DNA of 64,000 bases, taken from the NCBI GenBank assembly GCA_016711085.1, contig JADJTR010000004.1, forward strand, positions 372,001 through 436,000, in the 5' to 3' direction. This document shows positions 1-8,995 of the stretch, piece after piece. The DNA comes from Phyllobacteriaceae bacterium (GTDB lineage Bacteria > Pseudomonadota > Alphaproteobacteria > Rhizobiales > Rhizobiaceae). The notes below the pieces were generated by a model, which was not told the DNA's origin, did not search any database, and saw only the letters and a program-made list of their open reading frames with translations. Position 1 is the stretch's first letter, and each line of letters starts with the position of its first letter. The position numbers were made by a program, and so were the translations under genes.

Positions 1-1880
1 CAATGACGGCTTGGGTTTGACGCCAAGTATGAGAGCGAGAAGCGAATTCATCGTCGCGACATCGTTGTCGAATCCGGAATGATTCGGCGAATCGGTTTGC
101 GGCCGGTCGCGTCCGGCGTAGCGAACAATGTGTCTGGCCGGCAGCGGCAAAGTAGAGCTGTGCCTTTCCAATCCGAGCAGAGGCTCTTCGTCGTGCTCCT
201 CAAGTGCCCGGGATACGAGATAGAGAAGTGATTTCCGGTAGAAAATTGCAACGTTGTCGGCGATTTCCCGGGCGTCGATCAGGTTGTACTGCTCGATTCG
301 GCCAAACATCGGTTTCGCGCCCGAAAGCGCTGGCAGAAAAGCGTTTTTATAGAAACCGACGGTACAGGCTGGCGCCATTAACGCCGCTGATGCGATGGGC
401 GTTGGAACGGTCCAGGTTTTGAGCAATTCGCCGAGAAATACCGCGCCGGCGCTGTGTCCCGCCACATGCATTTGAAGGGGCGCTTTACGGTCAAGGTTGG
501 CTCCGACGATCTCGGCGATGGCTGACGCGCCACCTGCGTTCTTGCGAAAGGCTTTCGCCGCATCCGACTTGATGTCGCGCCAAATCGACCTGCCGGTTGG
601 GCGGGCCAATTTTTCGAGAATTGCGTCGGAAATATCGGACGCGCCGCCGATTCTCTCCACGCCGCGCCCAAACAACCCGGCGAGGACATCCTTGAGGCTT
701 TCGAACAACCCGGTCTCCCACATGAAAAAGACCGGATAAATCCGGTTACGCTTGAAGCCCTCCTTGGTCGCGGCGATCATGCGCGCGCTGTCGGCAGCGC
801 TGTTCAAGCCACCATGGGCATAGAATAGAAGATGATCGTATTTCGGCGAGGGACGATTCTCGTCGTCCTTGATCCAACGGCCTGTTTCGCGCAGCGTATC
901 CAGCGGGTGGCGTATCGGCCTGTTTCGACGAGTTTGCCATCGTCGAGGTGGACGAAGTGGCCCACGATGTCTTGGCGGCGCGGTTCGCGCAGTTCGACTG
1001 CTGTTGTTGCACCTGCGCTGGTCTTCCTCTCGACCAAATGGGTGAGATCAAAGGCTTCCGGAGTCGGCACGCCAAGACGGAGTACCCACGCATCGCGGGT
1101 GTTTTCTGCCCAATCCGAATATGACCAATGGGCAATTCCAGGACGGCCATTGAAACTGCCCCAATTGCGGCCCCAGGAATTCTGAACCAGAAAGCCTTCC
1201 GCATCATATCCGACAATCACGAAAGCATGGCCGCCCTCGTGCTGGTTCGATTTGCGGATGAACCCTTTGCCCGGATCGATCCAGCCGCGGTGGACTTGCG
1301 CCGACGCCACGATCACGCCCACTTCGTTGAGCGCCGCGTGATAGTCGAGAATTTCCCTACGCAGACGATAATAGGCGCCCAGACCGGTGATGCGGGCATT
1401 TTTAGCCTGCTCGACAGTCAGCGACCAATTTTTCTGGCCGGGATTCCAAGGGGCAAGCGTTTCGTCGCATACCCCGTTGTGGAAAAAACCCTTGATAACC
1501 CCGCGCACGCTCGATCCGTCATAGTTTTCTCCTGGCCATTCATCATGCTGTTTGGCCATCTCGTAGAGCATTCGGGCACTGACCGCGGGTGGCGGCAATG
1601 GTTTCGGCAGTCGCCTGTTGCGCCTGCGCTTGACAAGATTGAGCGCGGCGGCTAGGGCAAAACCCGTACAGGCGCCCTCGCGACCTTGATCCAAAATGGG
1701 CGAATCCGCCTCGGGCGGCGGCATCACGGTGACGTCGAGATCGAGCAATGCCGGCTCGTAAATCCGGTCGCGAATATCTGGAATATCTGGTCGGGCGTTG
1801 AGGATTCGCCGCGCACCGCTTGCCTGAAAATTCGGCGACAACCGCCGTGCCGATTGTCGGATGACCGTGTTGCTCCTCAT
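1..1880 (-). pseudogene. C1 (papain-like) peptidase fused to an alpha/beta-hydrolase-type domain; frameshifted, 3' end off the window
   Basis: Two minus-strand frames make one protein. Frame one (1880 down to about 905) is papain-like: the Cys region reads DQGREGACTGFA, the His lies in GGHAFVIVGYD and the Asn in QNSWGRNWG. Frame two (about 905 down to base 1, no stop) contains DHLLFYAHGG and a serine nucleophile elbow GHSAGA, as in alpha/beta hydrolases. Adding one C to the CCC at about 903-907 joins them as RYATPLDTLRETGRW. The ATG at 1880 has GGAG upstream. There is no clear signal peptide. Combined length exceeds 620 residues. The substrate is unknown. Whether the frameshift is real decay or an assembly error cannot be told here; the intact downstream frame argues for error. 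Confidence 0.75.
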
Positions 1881-2087
1881 GTCATTGCTCCGTTAGCTCA
1901 AACTCGACCCGACGCGCCAATCGCCAGATCGCAATTGGCGTCATGGCTACATTATGGGGCGAGCCTGAAATGAACGTGATCGGGATTACGTTTGGATCGC
2001 CGGCCGAAATAATTCCCGTACCACATGCGAATCTGGTCGTTGGTCTCTCCGCCGCGTCGGGCCGCCCGGCCATAACCGATCAATCGA

Positions 2088-3257
2088 TCAATCGATTTTT
2101 CTCCGGTTGTTCTTCCCCGGCAGTGTGCCTTCGAGCTTGCAGATGATGCCGAGCATGATTTCGTCGGCCCCGCCGCCGATGGAAACGAGGCGGCCGTCGC
2201 GAAAGGCGCGGCTGATCCGGTTGTCCGCCGTATAGCCCATGCCGCCCCAATATTGCAGGCAGGAATCGGCAACCTCGCGCGTCAGGCGTCCGCATTTGAG
2301 TTTGGCCATGGACGCGAGCCTGGTCACGTCGCGGCCGGATACATAATGCTCGACCGCAGACCACACCAGTGCGCGCAATGCCTCGACTTCGGTGCGCAAT
2401 TCGGCGAGACGGAAATGCACGACCTGATTGTCGATGATCGGCTGGCCGAAGGTCGAGCGCTCGCGCGTATAGGCGATGGTGAGATCGATCAGCCGGTCGA
2501 GGCTTTTCAACGAACTCGCCGCCCCCCACAGCCTCTCCTCCTGGAATTGCAACATCTGGTAGGTGAAGCCCATGCCCTCTTCGCCGACCGTGTTGGCGAC
2601 GGGCACGCGCACCTCGTCGAAAAAGAGTTGCGCGGTGTCGGAGGAATCCATGCCGATCTTGCGGATTTTCTGGCGCGTGATTCCCGCCGCATCCATCGGC
2701 ACGGCGATCAGCGATTTGTTGCGGTGGGGATGGCCGTCGGCCGTGTTGGCGAGCAGGCAGCACCAATCGGCCTTCATGCCGTTGGTGATCCACATTTTCG
2801 TGCCCGATATCACCCAATCGCCGCCATCGCGCCGCGCCGTGGTTTTCACCGCCGCCACGTCCGATCCGCCTCCGGGTTCGGAGACGCCGAGACAGGAGAC
2901 GACATCGCCGGCGATGGCGGGGGCGAGGAAATTGCGCTTGATGTGATCCGAGCCGAAGCGGTTCATCGCCGGCGTCGCCATGTCGGTGTGCACGCCGATC
3001 GCCATCGGCACACCGCCGCAATCGATCAGGCCAAGCTCCTCCGCCATCACCATCGAATAGGAAAAGTCGAGGCCTAGACCACCATGGGCGGGGTCGTATT
3101 TGACGCCGAGCAGGCCGAGATCGCCGAGCTGCTTGAATAACGCATGCGACGGAAATTCCTCCGCCGCTTCCCAGTCGTCGACATGGGGATTGATCTCGGT
3201 CGCCACGAATTTCGCCACCGTCCGGCGCAGCGCCTCGTGTTCAGCCGTCAAAAGCAT
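2088..3257 (-). CDS. Acyl-CoA dehydrogenase
   Basis: 389 residues, the usual length for a soluble acyl-CoA dehydrogenase, an FAD enzyme that introduces the alpha-beta double bond into acyl-CoA and passes electrons to ETF. Visible landmarks are the flavin-binding GVSEPGGGSD, the WITNG segment, RSTFGQPI, and the C-terminal QYWGGMGYTADN with SIGGGADEIM. The ATG at 3257 has GGGAGG upstream. The gene stands alone and is divergent from the SCP2 gene; a 7+2+7 palindrome in the shared upstream region could be its operator. The substrate (straight-chain, branched-chain or terpenoid) cannot be read from the sequence. Confidence 0.93.
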   Translation of the reverse strand: MLLTAEHEALRRTVAKFVATEINPHVDDWEAAEEFPSHALFKQLGDLGLLGVKYDPAHGGLGLDFSYSMVMAEELGLIDCGGVPMAIGVHTDMATPAMNRFGSDHIKRNFLAPAIAGDVVSCLGVSEPGGGSDVAAVKTTARRDGGDWVISGTKMWITNGMKADWCCLLANTADGHPHRNKSLIAVPMDAAGITRQKIRKIGMDSSDTAQLFFDEVRVPVANTVGEEGMGFTYQMLQFQEERLWGAASSLKSLDRLIDLTIAYTRERSTFGQPIIDNQVVHFRLAELRTEVEALRALVWSAVEHYVSGRDVTRLASMAKLKCGRLTREVADSCLQYWGGMGYTADNRISRAFRDGRLVSIGGGADEIMLGIICKLEGTLPGKNNRRKID

Positions 3258-3299
3258 GTTAGCCTCCCATTCGAGCCACGACTGCGAGGCTAAGTCACG

Positions 3300-3315
3300 T
3301 TGACGTAAACGTCAA
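3300..3315. promoter_or_regulatory. Palindromic operator between acyl-CoA dehydrogenase and SCP2 gene
   Basis: The 16-bp sequence TTGACGTAAACGTCAA has perfect 7-bp arms (TTGACGT/ACGTCAA) round an AA centre. On the minus strand its first six bases, TTGACG, stand 17 bp from TAGCCT and could be the -35 of the dehydrogenase promoter, so a bound protein would block it. The site resembles boxes reported for MerR-type LiuR regulators of branched-chain acyl-CoA degradation; that match is from memory. Confidence 0.5.
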
Positions 3316-3376
3316 TTATTTGTAAGCAGCGCGCCAGCGCAATGCGGATCGAAAGCCGCGAAAGGGGAGACCGAAC

Positions 3377-3658
3377 ATGACCATGGACGAAATCGCCGCG
3401 AAGATTCAGGAACATGCCGCGTCGGGCGGCTTTTCCCGCTCGGTGAAATTCGATTGCGGCGGCGATGGCGTCGTCGTCATCGATCGCGCCACAGTGACCA
3501 CCGTCGATCAGCCGGTCGATTGCACCGTGGCGCTGTCGAAGGAAAATTTCGAGGCGCTGATTTCGGGCGAATGGAGCCCGACCATGGCCTTCATGATGGG
3601 CAAGCTCAAGGTCACCGGCGACATGTCGGTCGCCATGCAGCTCAGCCAGTTGCTCTGA
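3377..3658 (+). CDS. SCP2 sterol-binding domain protein
   Basis: A 93-residue protein consisting of one SCP2-like lipid-binding domain: an N-terminal helix (MTMDEIAAKIQEHA), a beta sheet containing CGGDGVVVIDR, and the family-typical ending GKLKVTGDMSVAMQLSQLL. SCP2 proteins carry acyl chains or other hydrophobic ligands; the partner here may be the divergent acyl-CoA dehydrogenase (inferred from position). AGGGGAG lies upstream of the ATG. A strong hairpin follows the stop. Confidence 0.88.
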   Translation: MTMDEIAAKIQEHAASGGFSRSVKFDCGGDGVVVIDRATVTTVDQPVDCTVALSKENFEALISGEWSPTMAFMMGKLKVTGDMSVAMQLSQLL

Positions 3659-3665
3659 TCAAGGA

Positions 3666-3691
3666 CGGGGCGGCGCAACGCCGCCCCGTTT
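3666..3691. terminator. Convergent Rho-independent-type terminator
   Basis: A perfect 10-bp stem CGGGGCGGCG/CGCCGCCCCG with loop CAA is followed by TTTAT. It lies between the SCP2 gene (+) and the GNAT gene (-) and could serve both. Confidence 0.75.
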
Positions 3692-3695
3692 ATCC

Positions 3696-4256
3696 TCATG
3701 CCGCGCGCCGCGACGCATCAACCTTGACGCCGGTCGGGCGCAACACGCCGACCACGCAATCGAGCCCGCCTTGGCGAAGCTCCAGCCCCAGGAAGCGCCG
3801 CTTCTCGAACGGACCGGGCATGGCGAGACCACCGGTCCGGTCCGCCGAAAAGCCGAAGCGGCCGTAATATTCCGGATCGCCCATCAGCAGCACCGCGCCA
3901 TGGCCGCCTTCGCGCGCCGCGACGATGGCCGCGCGCATCAGCGCCGAACCGACGCCGCCGCCTTGGAACGACGGGTCGACGGCGAGCGGGCCGAGCAGAA
4001 GCGCCGGCTTGCCGCCAGCGTCCACATGCCAAAGCCGCACCGTGCCAAAGACGCGTCCCGCACCATCGCGGGCGACAAGCGCGAGGGACGGCAAACGGCC
4101 GCGGCGCAGCTTTTCCGAGGCCTTGCGCCGCCAAGCGGCGCCCATGGCGCGGTCGAGCAGACGGTCGCGCGCGGCGATGTCGGCAGGCATTTCCGGGCCA
4201 GTCGAGTAGCCGGCCGGAACGGGATCGGCAGCGGAGGCGAAAGCAAAGCGGTTCAT
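3696..4256 (-). CDS. GNAT family N-acetyltransferase
   Basis: 186 residues. The acetyl-CoA pyrophosphate loop is in the segment LAVDPSFQGGGVGSALMRAA (R/Q-x-x-G-x-G/A type), followed by the GAVLLMGDPEYYGRFGF motif common in GNATs of the YhbS type. The substrate is unknown. GGGGAA precedes the ATG. It lies 100 bp downstream of ornithine decarboxylase on the same strand; a hairpin between them may separate the transcripts. Confidence 0.88.
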   Translation of the reverse strand: MNRFAFASAADPVPAGYSTGPEMPADIAARDRLLDRAMGAAWRRKASEKLRRGRLPSLALVARDGAGRVFGTVRLWHVDAGGKPALLLGPLAVDPSFQGGGVGSALMRAAIVAAREGGHGAVLLMGDPEYYGRFGFSADRTGGLAMPGPFEKRRFLGLELRQGGLDCVVGVLRPTGVKVDASRRAA

Positions 4257-4263
4257 GGCGGTT

Positions 4264-4285
4264 CCCCAAAACCCGGTTTGACCGG
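4264..4285 (-). terminator. Possible terminator after ornithine decarboxylase
   Basis: Read on the minus strand, CCGGT-CAA-ACCGG is followed by GTTTTGGGG. Two further hairpins (GGAGGG/CCCTCC and CCCGC/GCGGG) lie between it and the decarboxylase stop. The U tract is poor, so termination is uncertain. Confidence 0.35.
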
Positions 4286-4358
4286 AAAAGCGCGGAAGGA
4301 GGGCTTTCCCTCCCGCTGATGCGGGAAGGGTCAGGGCGGGTCCGAGGCGCGGGGCGCC

Positions 4359-5491
4359 TCAGATCACGTAGGATCGCAGCGGCTCGAAGCCGTTGAACGC
4401 CACCGCCGAATAGGTGGTCGTATAGGCGCCGGTGTTCTCGATCAGGATCTCGTCGCCGACGGTCAGCGTCACCGGCAGCGGATAGGGAACCTTCTCGTAG
4501 AGCACGTCGGCCGAATCGCAGGTCGGGCCGGCGAGGATGCAGGGCGCGACCGCGTCGCCGTCGCGCGGCGTCGTCATCGGGTAGCGGATCGCCTCGTCCA
4601 TCGTCTCGGCGAGACCGCCGAACTTGCCGATGTCGAGATAGACCCAGCGCACCGCGTCGTCGTCCGATTTGCGCGACACCAGCACGACTTCGCTCTTGAT
4701 GACGCCGGCGTTGCCGACCATGCCGCGGCCGGGCTCGATGATCGTCTCCGGCAAGGCGTTGCCGAAATGCGTCGACAGCGCCGAAAAGATCGCCTCTCCA
4801 TAGGCCTTCGCCGCCGGCACGTCCTTCAGATAACGGGTCGGAAAGCCGCCGCCCATGTTGACGAGCTTCAGCACGATGCCCTCGTCGGCGAGCGTGGCGA
4901 AGACGCGCTTGGCGTCGGCCAGCGCCCGGTCCCAGGCCGACAGGTCGCATTGCTGCGAACCGACATGGAACGACACGCCATGGGCTTCCAGGCCGAGGAG
5001 GTCGGCATGACGCAGCACGTCGACAGCCATCTGCGGCACGCAGCCGAATTTGCGCGACAGCGGCCACTCGGCGCCTTCGCCATCGGTCAGCACGCGGCAG
5101 AACACTTTTGCGCCTGAGCGGCGCGGGCGACCTTTTCGACTTCCTCGGCGCAATCGACGGCGTAGAGCTTGACGCCGAGCTGATGGGCGCGCGCCACGTC
5201 GCGCTCCTTCTTGATCGTGTTGCCATAGGAAATGCGGTCGGCGGTCGCGCCGGCGTCGAGCGCCATCTCGATCTCGTTGACCGAGGCGCAATCGAAGGCC
5301 GAGCCAAGGGACGCGAGCAGGCGCAGCACTTCCGGGGCCGGATTGGCCTTGACGGCGTAGAAGATGCGGCTTTGCGGCAATGCGCGCTCGAAGGCGCGGT
5401 AATTGTCGGCGACGACGTCGAGGTCGACCACGAGGCACGGCCCGTTGGGGCGGCGGGTGGCGAGGAAATCGAGGATGCGCTGGGTCGCCAT
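4359..5491 (-). pseudogene. Ornithine decarboxylase, fold-type III PLP enzyme (single-base frameshift)
   Basis: Group IV Orn/DAP/Arg decarboxylase, ornithine to putrescine. The N-terminal part starts at ATG 5491 (GGAGAG upstream) and has the PLP lysine in YAVKANPAPEVL. The C-terminal part has the phosphate-binding GGGFPTRY, the EPGRGMVGN motif and the active-site cysteine in AGPTCDSAD, typical of ornithine decarboxylases. The frames change at about 5112: one extra C (GCTCAGG to GCTCCAGG) restores ARAAPGAKVFCRVLT and a 377-residue protein of normal size. It is preceded by a ~400-nt leader. With homospermidine synthase (27332-28777) it would form the homospermidine pathway. The family often carries the name speF or odc; no symbol is given because the frame is broken. 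Confidence 0.85.
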
Positions 5492-5896
5492 GGTGCTCTC
5501 CGCTTCCGGCTTCGGCCGGTGATTGTTCGCGCCAGTGGCGCGGGCCAAAATCAGGCGCGAATCCCGCCCCGTGCAGCCGGAAGGTGGAAACACCGGCTCC
5601 AGGAACGCGCTTCACGCGACGATGGGTCGACGCCTTTGCAAGCGGGACCCGCTTTGACTGCCTTGGCTTGGAGACCCCGCTCCGCACGTCCGGCAAGGAT
5701 GGTGTGCCTCTCGTGTGACCCCGGCCTGTGGAGAGCCGGAAGAGACCAAAAAGGCCCGCACCGTCGTTGCTTCAGGCGTCCTCGCTTGTCCCGGTTGGCC
5801 GGGAAGGCGACTGGATCGGTTAGGTCCAGGTACCATACCGGACCTCCCACCTTTCGGGAGGCCGGCGGACGCCCACGGGCACGTGCGACATTGGGC
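5492..5896 (-). ncRNA. Long structured 5' leader of ornithine decarboxylase, candidate speF RNA element
   Basis: About 400 nt separate the predicted promoter from the decarboxylase ATG. On the transcript are several good hairpins: CCGG-CCTCCC / GGGAGG-CCGG with a bulged U and a 7-nt loop (5838-5865), CCCGG-CCAA-CCGGG (5790-5803) and CCGGC/GCCGG (5723-5741). The alphaproteobacterial speF motif is a ~400-nt leader upstream of ornithine decarboxylase, so length and position fit. I cannot align the consensus from memory, so assignment rests on context. No convincing protein is encoded here. Confidence 0.5.
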
Positions 5897-5902
5897 AGCG
5901 GC

Positions 5903-5931
5903 GATATAGGGACGATGACTGTCGCAATCAA
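5903..5931 (-). promoter_or_regulatory. Promoter of the ornithine decarboxylase leader
   Basis: Minus strand TTGATT (5931-5926), 17-bp spacer, TATATC (5908-5903). It predicts a start near 5896. The divergent LysR gene begins 98 bp away. Confidence 0.5.
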
Positions 5932-6028
5932 CCGGTTTTTTGCCCGGGGTTTCAATTCTTTGTCAGACTATTGAACGAACTTCGCCGGATCGTTTATGAA
6001 TTGTTGACAAACCGGAGAAGACCGACGC

Positions 6029-6934
6029 ATGGACACCCTGACGCGCATGCGCGCCTATATCGATGTCGTTGATTCGGAAGGATTTTCCGCAGCCGCCCGG
6101 AAAAACGGCCGCTCCAAGGCGCTGTTGTCGAAATATGTCCGCGAACTGGAGGACGAACTCGGTGCGCTGCTGATCAACCGCACGACGCGCCAATTCTCGC
6201 TGACCGAGGCGGGTCACACCTATTTCCGCCGCGCCAACGAGATTGTCCGCGACATCGACAGCCTCGCCGATTCGGTCCGCGATTCCGCCGGCGACGCCCG
6301 CGGCCGCATCCGCCTGACGGCGCCGCGTTCGTTCGCGGACGCCGAAATCGGCCGCTCGCTCGTCGATTTCCTGCACGCCTTTCCCGATATCGCGCTCGAC
6401 ATTTCCCTCGACGACCGCTTCGTCGACCTGGTCGAGGAAGGTTTCGACCTCGCCATCCGCATCACGCGCATGGAGGATTCGACCCTGATCGCGCGCAAGA
6501 TCGCCTCCTTCGGCCTCGTGGCCTGCGCTTCGCCCGCCTTTATCGCCCGCCATGGCGAACCGATGCATCCTTCAACGCTCGCGACGCTCCCCTGCATTGT
6601 CGACACCAACAGCAGGACGCGCAATGCCTGGAGGTTCGAGGAAGGCGGCAATCCAATCTCTGTCAGCGTCGCCGGGCCGCTCGAAGCCAACAGCCCGCTG
6701 ACGACGATTCGCGCCGCGGAAGCCGGTCTCGGCGTCGCCTTCATCCCGGATTTCAATGCGCGCGATGCGCTGGCCGCCGGCCGCCTCGTTCCGATCCTCG
6801 CCGATTTCATTCCCGCCGATCGCGGCATCTACGCCATCTATCCCCACCGGCGCTATTTGCCGGCGCGGGTGCGCGTTTTCGTCGACTTCCTCGCCAAGTG
6901 GTTTCGGGACTATCAATCGGGACCGGCGGCTTGA
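6029..6934 (+). CDS. LysR family transcriptional regulator
   Basis: 301 residues. The N-terminal winged helix-turn-helix runs through residues 1-60 (AYIDVVDSEGFSAAARKNGRSKALLSKYVRELEDELGA read in pieces), followed by the periplasmic-binding-like effector domain from about residue 90. It belongs to the group with an MDTLTRM start seen in DsdC/CrgA-like regulators of redox or aromatic genes. A candidate promoter is TTGAAC (5971-5976)-17-TTATGA. It is divergent from the ornithine decarboxylase leader and 55 bp upstream of the DUF1007 gene; which of these it controls is not shown. The effector is unknown. Confidence 0.92.
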   Translation: MDTLTRMRAYIDVVDSEGFSAAARKNGRSKALLSKYVRELEDELGALLINRTTRQFSLTEAGHTYFRRANEIVRDIDSLADSVRDSAGDARGRIRLTAPRSFADAEIGRSLVDFLHAFPDIALDISLDDRFVDLVEEGFDLAIRITRMEDSTLIARKIASFGLVACASPAFIARHGEPMHPSTLATLPCIVDTNSRTRNAWRFEEGGNPISVSVAGPLEANSPLTTIRAAEAGLGVAFIPDFNARDALAAGRLVPILADFIPADRGIYAIYPHRRYLPARVRVFVDFLAKWFRDYQSGPAA

Positions 6935-6989
6935 GCCGGTCGAAAATTCGCCGCCTTTGCACTGCACATCGGCGCCACATGGGACCCAG

Positions 6990-7643
6990 ATGAAAACCAG
7001 CCGCGCCGCGATCCTGTTTGCCTGTTGCGCCGCCGCGGCGCCAGGGAATGCGCGCGCCCATCCCCACGTTTTCGCCGAGGCGCGGCTCGACGTCATTGCC
7101 AACGCGTCAGGCGAGGTGACGGCGCTGCGTCATCTCTGGCGCTTCGACGATGTGTTTTCCTCGACCGTGCTGATCGAATTCGACAAGAACTCCGATCTGA
7201 AACTCGATGCGTCCGAACTGGAAACGGTCGGCGGCACAGTCCACGGGTCGCTCGCCGAATTCGACTATTTCCAGGTCGTCAGCGCCGACGGCAAGGACGT
7301 CAAGATGGCCGCGCCGGACAGGCTCGTCGCCGATTACCAGGACAACCAATTGATCATCCTGTTCGAATCGAAGCCGAAAGCGCCGTTGAAACTGGCCGGA
7401 AAACTGTCCTTCGGCGTTTACGATCCGACTTTCTACACCGCCATCGACTTCGTCGAGGACAGCTACATGGCCGTCGAAAACTTGCCTTCGGCGTGCAAGC
7501 GCAATGTCGTCCGCCCTGACCCCGACGACGCCCTGGCGCAAAACCAGCAAACGCTGACCGACGCGTTCTTCAACGATCCGGCCGGCACCAACTACGCCAA
7601 GATTTTCGCCACCCGTCTCGAACTCGATTGCGCCAAAGGCTGA
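6990..7643 (+). CDS. DUF1007 family periplasmic protein
   Basis: 217 residues with a signal peptide (MKTSRAAILFACCAAAAPGNARA, cut before HPHVFAEA). The mature N-terminal HPHVF and the WRFDD segment are characteristic of DUF1007, whose genes regularly sit next to NicO nickel/cobalt transporters. A metal-delivery or sensing role in the periplasm is inferred. Only 4 bp separate it from the NicO gene, so the two are almost certainly one transcript. Confidence 0.88.
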   Translation: MKTSRAAILFACCAAAAPGNARAHPHVFAEARLDVIANASGEVTALRHLWRFDDVFSSTVLIEFDKNSDLKLDASELETVGGTVHGSLAEFDYFQVVSADGKDVKMAAPDRLVADYQDNQLIILFESKPKAPLKLAGKLSFGVYDPTFYTAIDFVEDSYMAVENLPSACKRNVVRPDPDDALAQNQQTLTDAFFNDPAGTNYAKIFATRLELDCAKG

Positions 7644-7647
7644 AGCG

Positions 7648-8718
7648 ATGCGACCGGCAACCCGTTTCGTCGTCATCGCCGCCCTGCTCGCGCTCGGCCT
7701 CGGCGCCGCGCACGCCCAATCCTCGCTCGGCATCGGCGCGAACGAAGCCCAGACTCCCTCGACCGGGCTGTTTTCCGGCGTGAGCGCCTGGGTCAACGTG
7801 CAGCAACAGGCGTTCTACCGTTCTCTGACCGGCGCGCTGAAGGCCATGCGCGACGACGGCTCGCAGCTCTGGATCCTGATCGGCCTGTCGTTTGCCTACG
7901 GCGTTTTCCATGCCGCCGGACCGGGTCACGGCAAGGCGGTGATCTCGTCCTACATGCTGGCCAACGAAACGACGCTGAAGCGCGGCGTCGCACTTTCCTT
8001 CGTTTCGGCTTTCCTGCAGGCGCTGACCGCGCTGGTCGTCGTCGGCCTCGCCTACGCCGTGCTGCGCGGCACGACCATCTCCATGACCGACGCCACCTGG
8101 GCCCTGGAACTGGCGAGTTACGCCGCCATCGCCGCCTATGGCGCCTGGCTGCTGGTGCGCAAGGCGCGGCGCTGGATCGGCGGCCGGCAGGCCCATGCCC
8201 TTTCGGCCGCGACGGTTCACGACCACCAAATGCATCATATCCACGATCATCACGGGCACGCCCATGGCGAGACCTGCGGCCACGACCATCATCACGATCA
8301 CGGACACGAGCATGACCATCATCATCACACCGACGGCGAGACCTGCGACGACTGTGGCCGTTCTCACGCTCCCGATCCGGCGCGGCTCGCCGGCGACCGC
8401 TTCGACCTCAGGACCGCGGCGGCCGCCGTCTGGGCCGTCGGGTTGCGGCCATGCTCCGGCGCGCTGATCGTATTGACCTTCGCGCTGCTGAACGGTCTTA
8501 TTCTCGGCGGCGTGTTGTCGGTGCTCGCCATGGCGTTCGGCACGGCGCTGACCGTTTCGGCGCTGGCGATCCTGGCGGTGACGGCCAAGAACGCGGCGGT
8601 GCGCCTGTCAGGCGGCGGCCGCGCCGGCGCACTGGTTCATGACGGCATCGAGATCGCCGGGGCTTCGCTGGTGCTGCTGCTCGGCCTCGTGCTGTTCTGG
8701 GCCAGCCTGAACGCCTGA
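7648..8718 (+). CDS. NicO/RcnA-like nickel-cobalt transporter with His-rich loop
   Basis: 356 residues: N-terminal signal or membrane segment, then transmembrane helices with the NicO signature GVFHAAGPGHGKAVISSY at about residues 85-105 and a second conserved helix GLRPCSGALIVLTFAL. Between them is a cytosolic or periplasmic loop (about residues 190-245) extremely rich in His with four Cys, a likely metal buffer. NicO proteins move Ni2+ or Co2+ across the inner membrane, usually outward when of RcnA type. The stop codon overlaps the first base of an 82-bp inverted-repeat element. Confidence 0.9.
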   Translation: MRPATRFVVIAALLALGLGAAHAQSSLGIGANEAQTPSTGLFSGVSAWVNVQQQAFYRSLTGALKAMRDDGSQLWILIGLSFAYGVFHAAGPGHGKAVISSYMLANETTLKRGVALSFVSAFLQALTALVVVGLAYAVLRGTTISMTDATWALELASYAAIAAYGAWLLVRKARRWIGGRQAHALSAATVHDHQMHHIHDHHGHAHGETCGHDHHHDHGHEHDHHHHTDGETCDDCGRSHAPDPARLAGDRFDLRTAAAAVWAVGLRPCSGALIVLTFALLNGLILGGVLSVLAMAFGTALTVSALAILAVTAKNAAVRLSGGGRAGALVHDGIEIAGASLVLLLGLVLFWASLNA

Positions 8719-8799
8719 ATTTCAGGGGCAGTTTACTTAATTCTCACCGGACCGTCCGACATCGTCCGAATTGGAAATAAGTAAACTGTCCCTGAAATT
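8718..8799. repeat. 82-bp MITE/REP-like inverted-repeat element
   Basis: Arms of 22 bp, 8718-8739 and 8778-8799, are inverted copies with one mismatch. The left arm starts AATTTCAGGG and ends CAGTTTACTTA. The centre contains a smaller imperfect repeat around GGACCGTCCGAC. The ends resemble REP-type elements mobilised by IS200-like (RAYT) transposases; no transposase is present here. It lies between two convergent genes and touches both stop codons, so it may also act as a bidirectional terminator. Confidence 0.7.
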
Positions 8800-8995
8800 A
8801 TCGTTTCGCGCGTCCCCGCAGCCAGAACACAACGAACGGCAGGACCAGGAACGCCGCCGCCACGCCGACCGCCGCCACAATGGAGACGTCGCCAACCGCC
8901 AGCATGATTGTCGGCAGGAAATAGGCGAGCGCGGCAAAAGCAGCGAACAAGACGGCCGCCATCGCCGCACTGCGTTTGTCGTCGGGGTTCATCAA
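8798..8995 (-). CDS. Small two-helix membrane protein
   Basis: 65 residues with two predicted transmembrane segments (AAVLFAAFAALAYFLP and SIVAAVGVAAAFLVLPFVVF) and a basic C terminus WLRGRAKR. The start overlaps the end of the upstream SDR gene by 4 bp (ATGA), so it is translated with it. Its stop lies at the edge of the inverted-repeat element, so the C terminus may have been set by that insertion. I do not recognise the family. Confidence 0.7.
   Translation of the reverse strand: MMNPDDKRSAAMAAVLFAAFAALAYFLPTIMLAVGDVSIVAAVGVAAAFLVLPFVVFWLRGRAKR

Noticed and set aside
2076..2100. Tandem ATCAATCG copies as an origin-type iteron
   Set aside because: Only two to three short copies, overlapping the end of a gene; similar TCAATCGAT strings occur elsewhere by chance.
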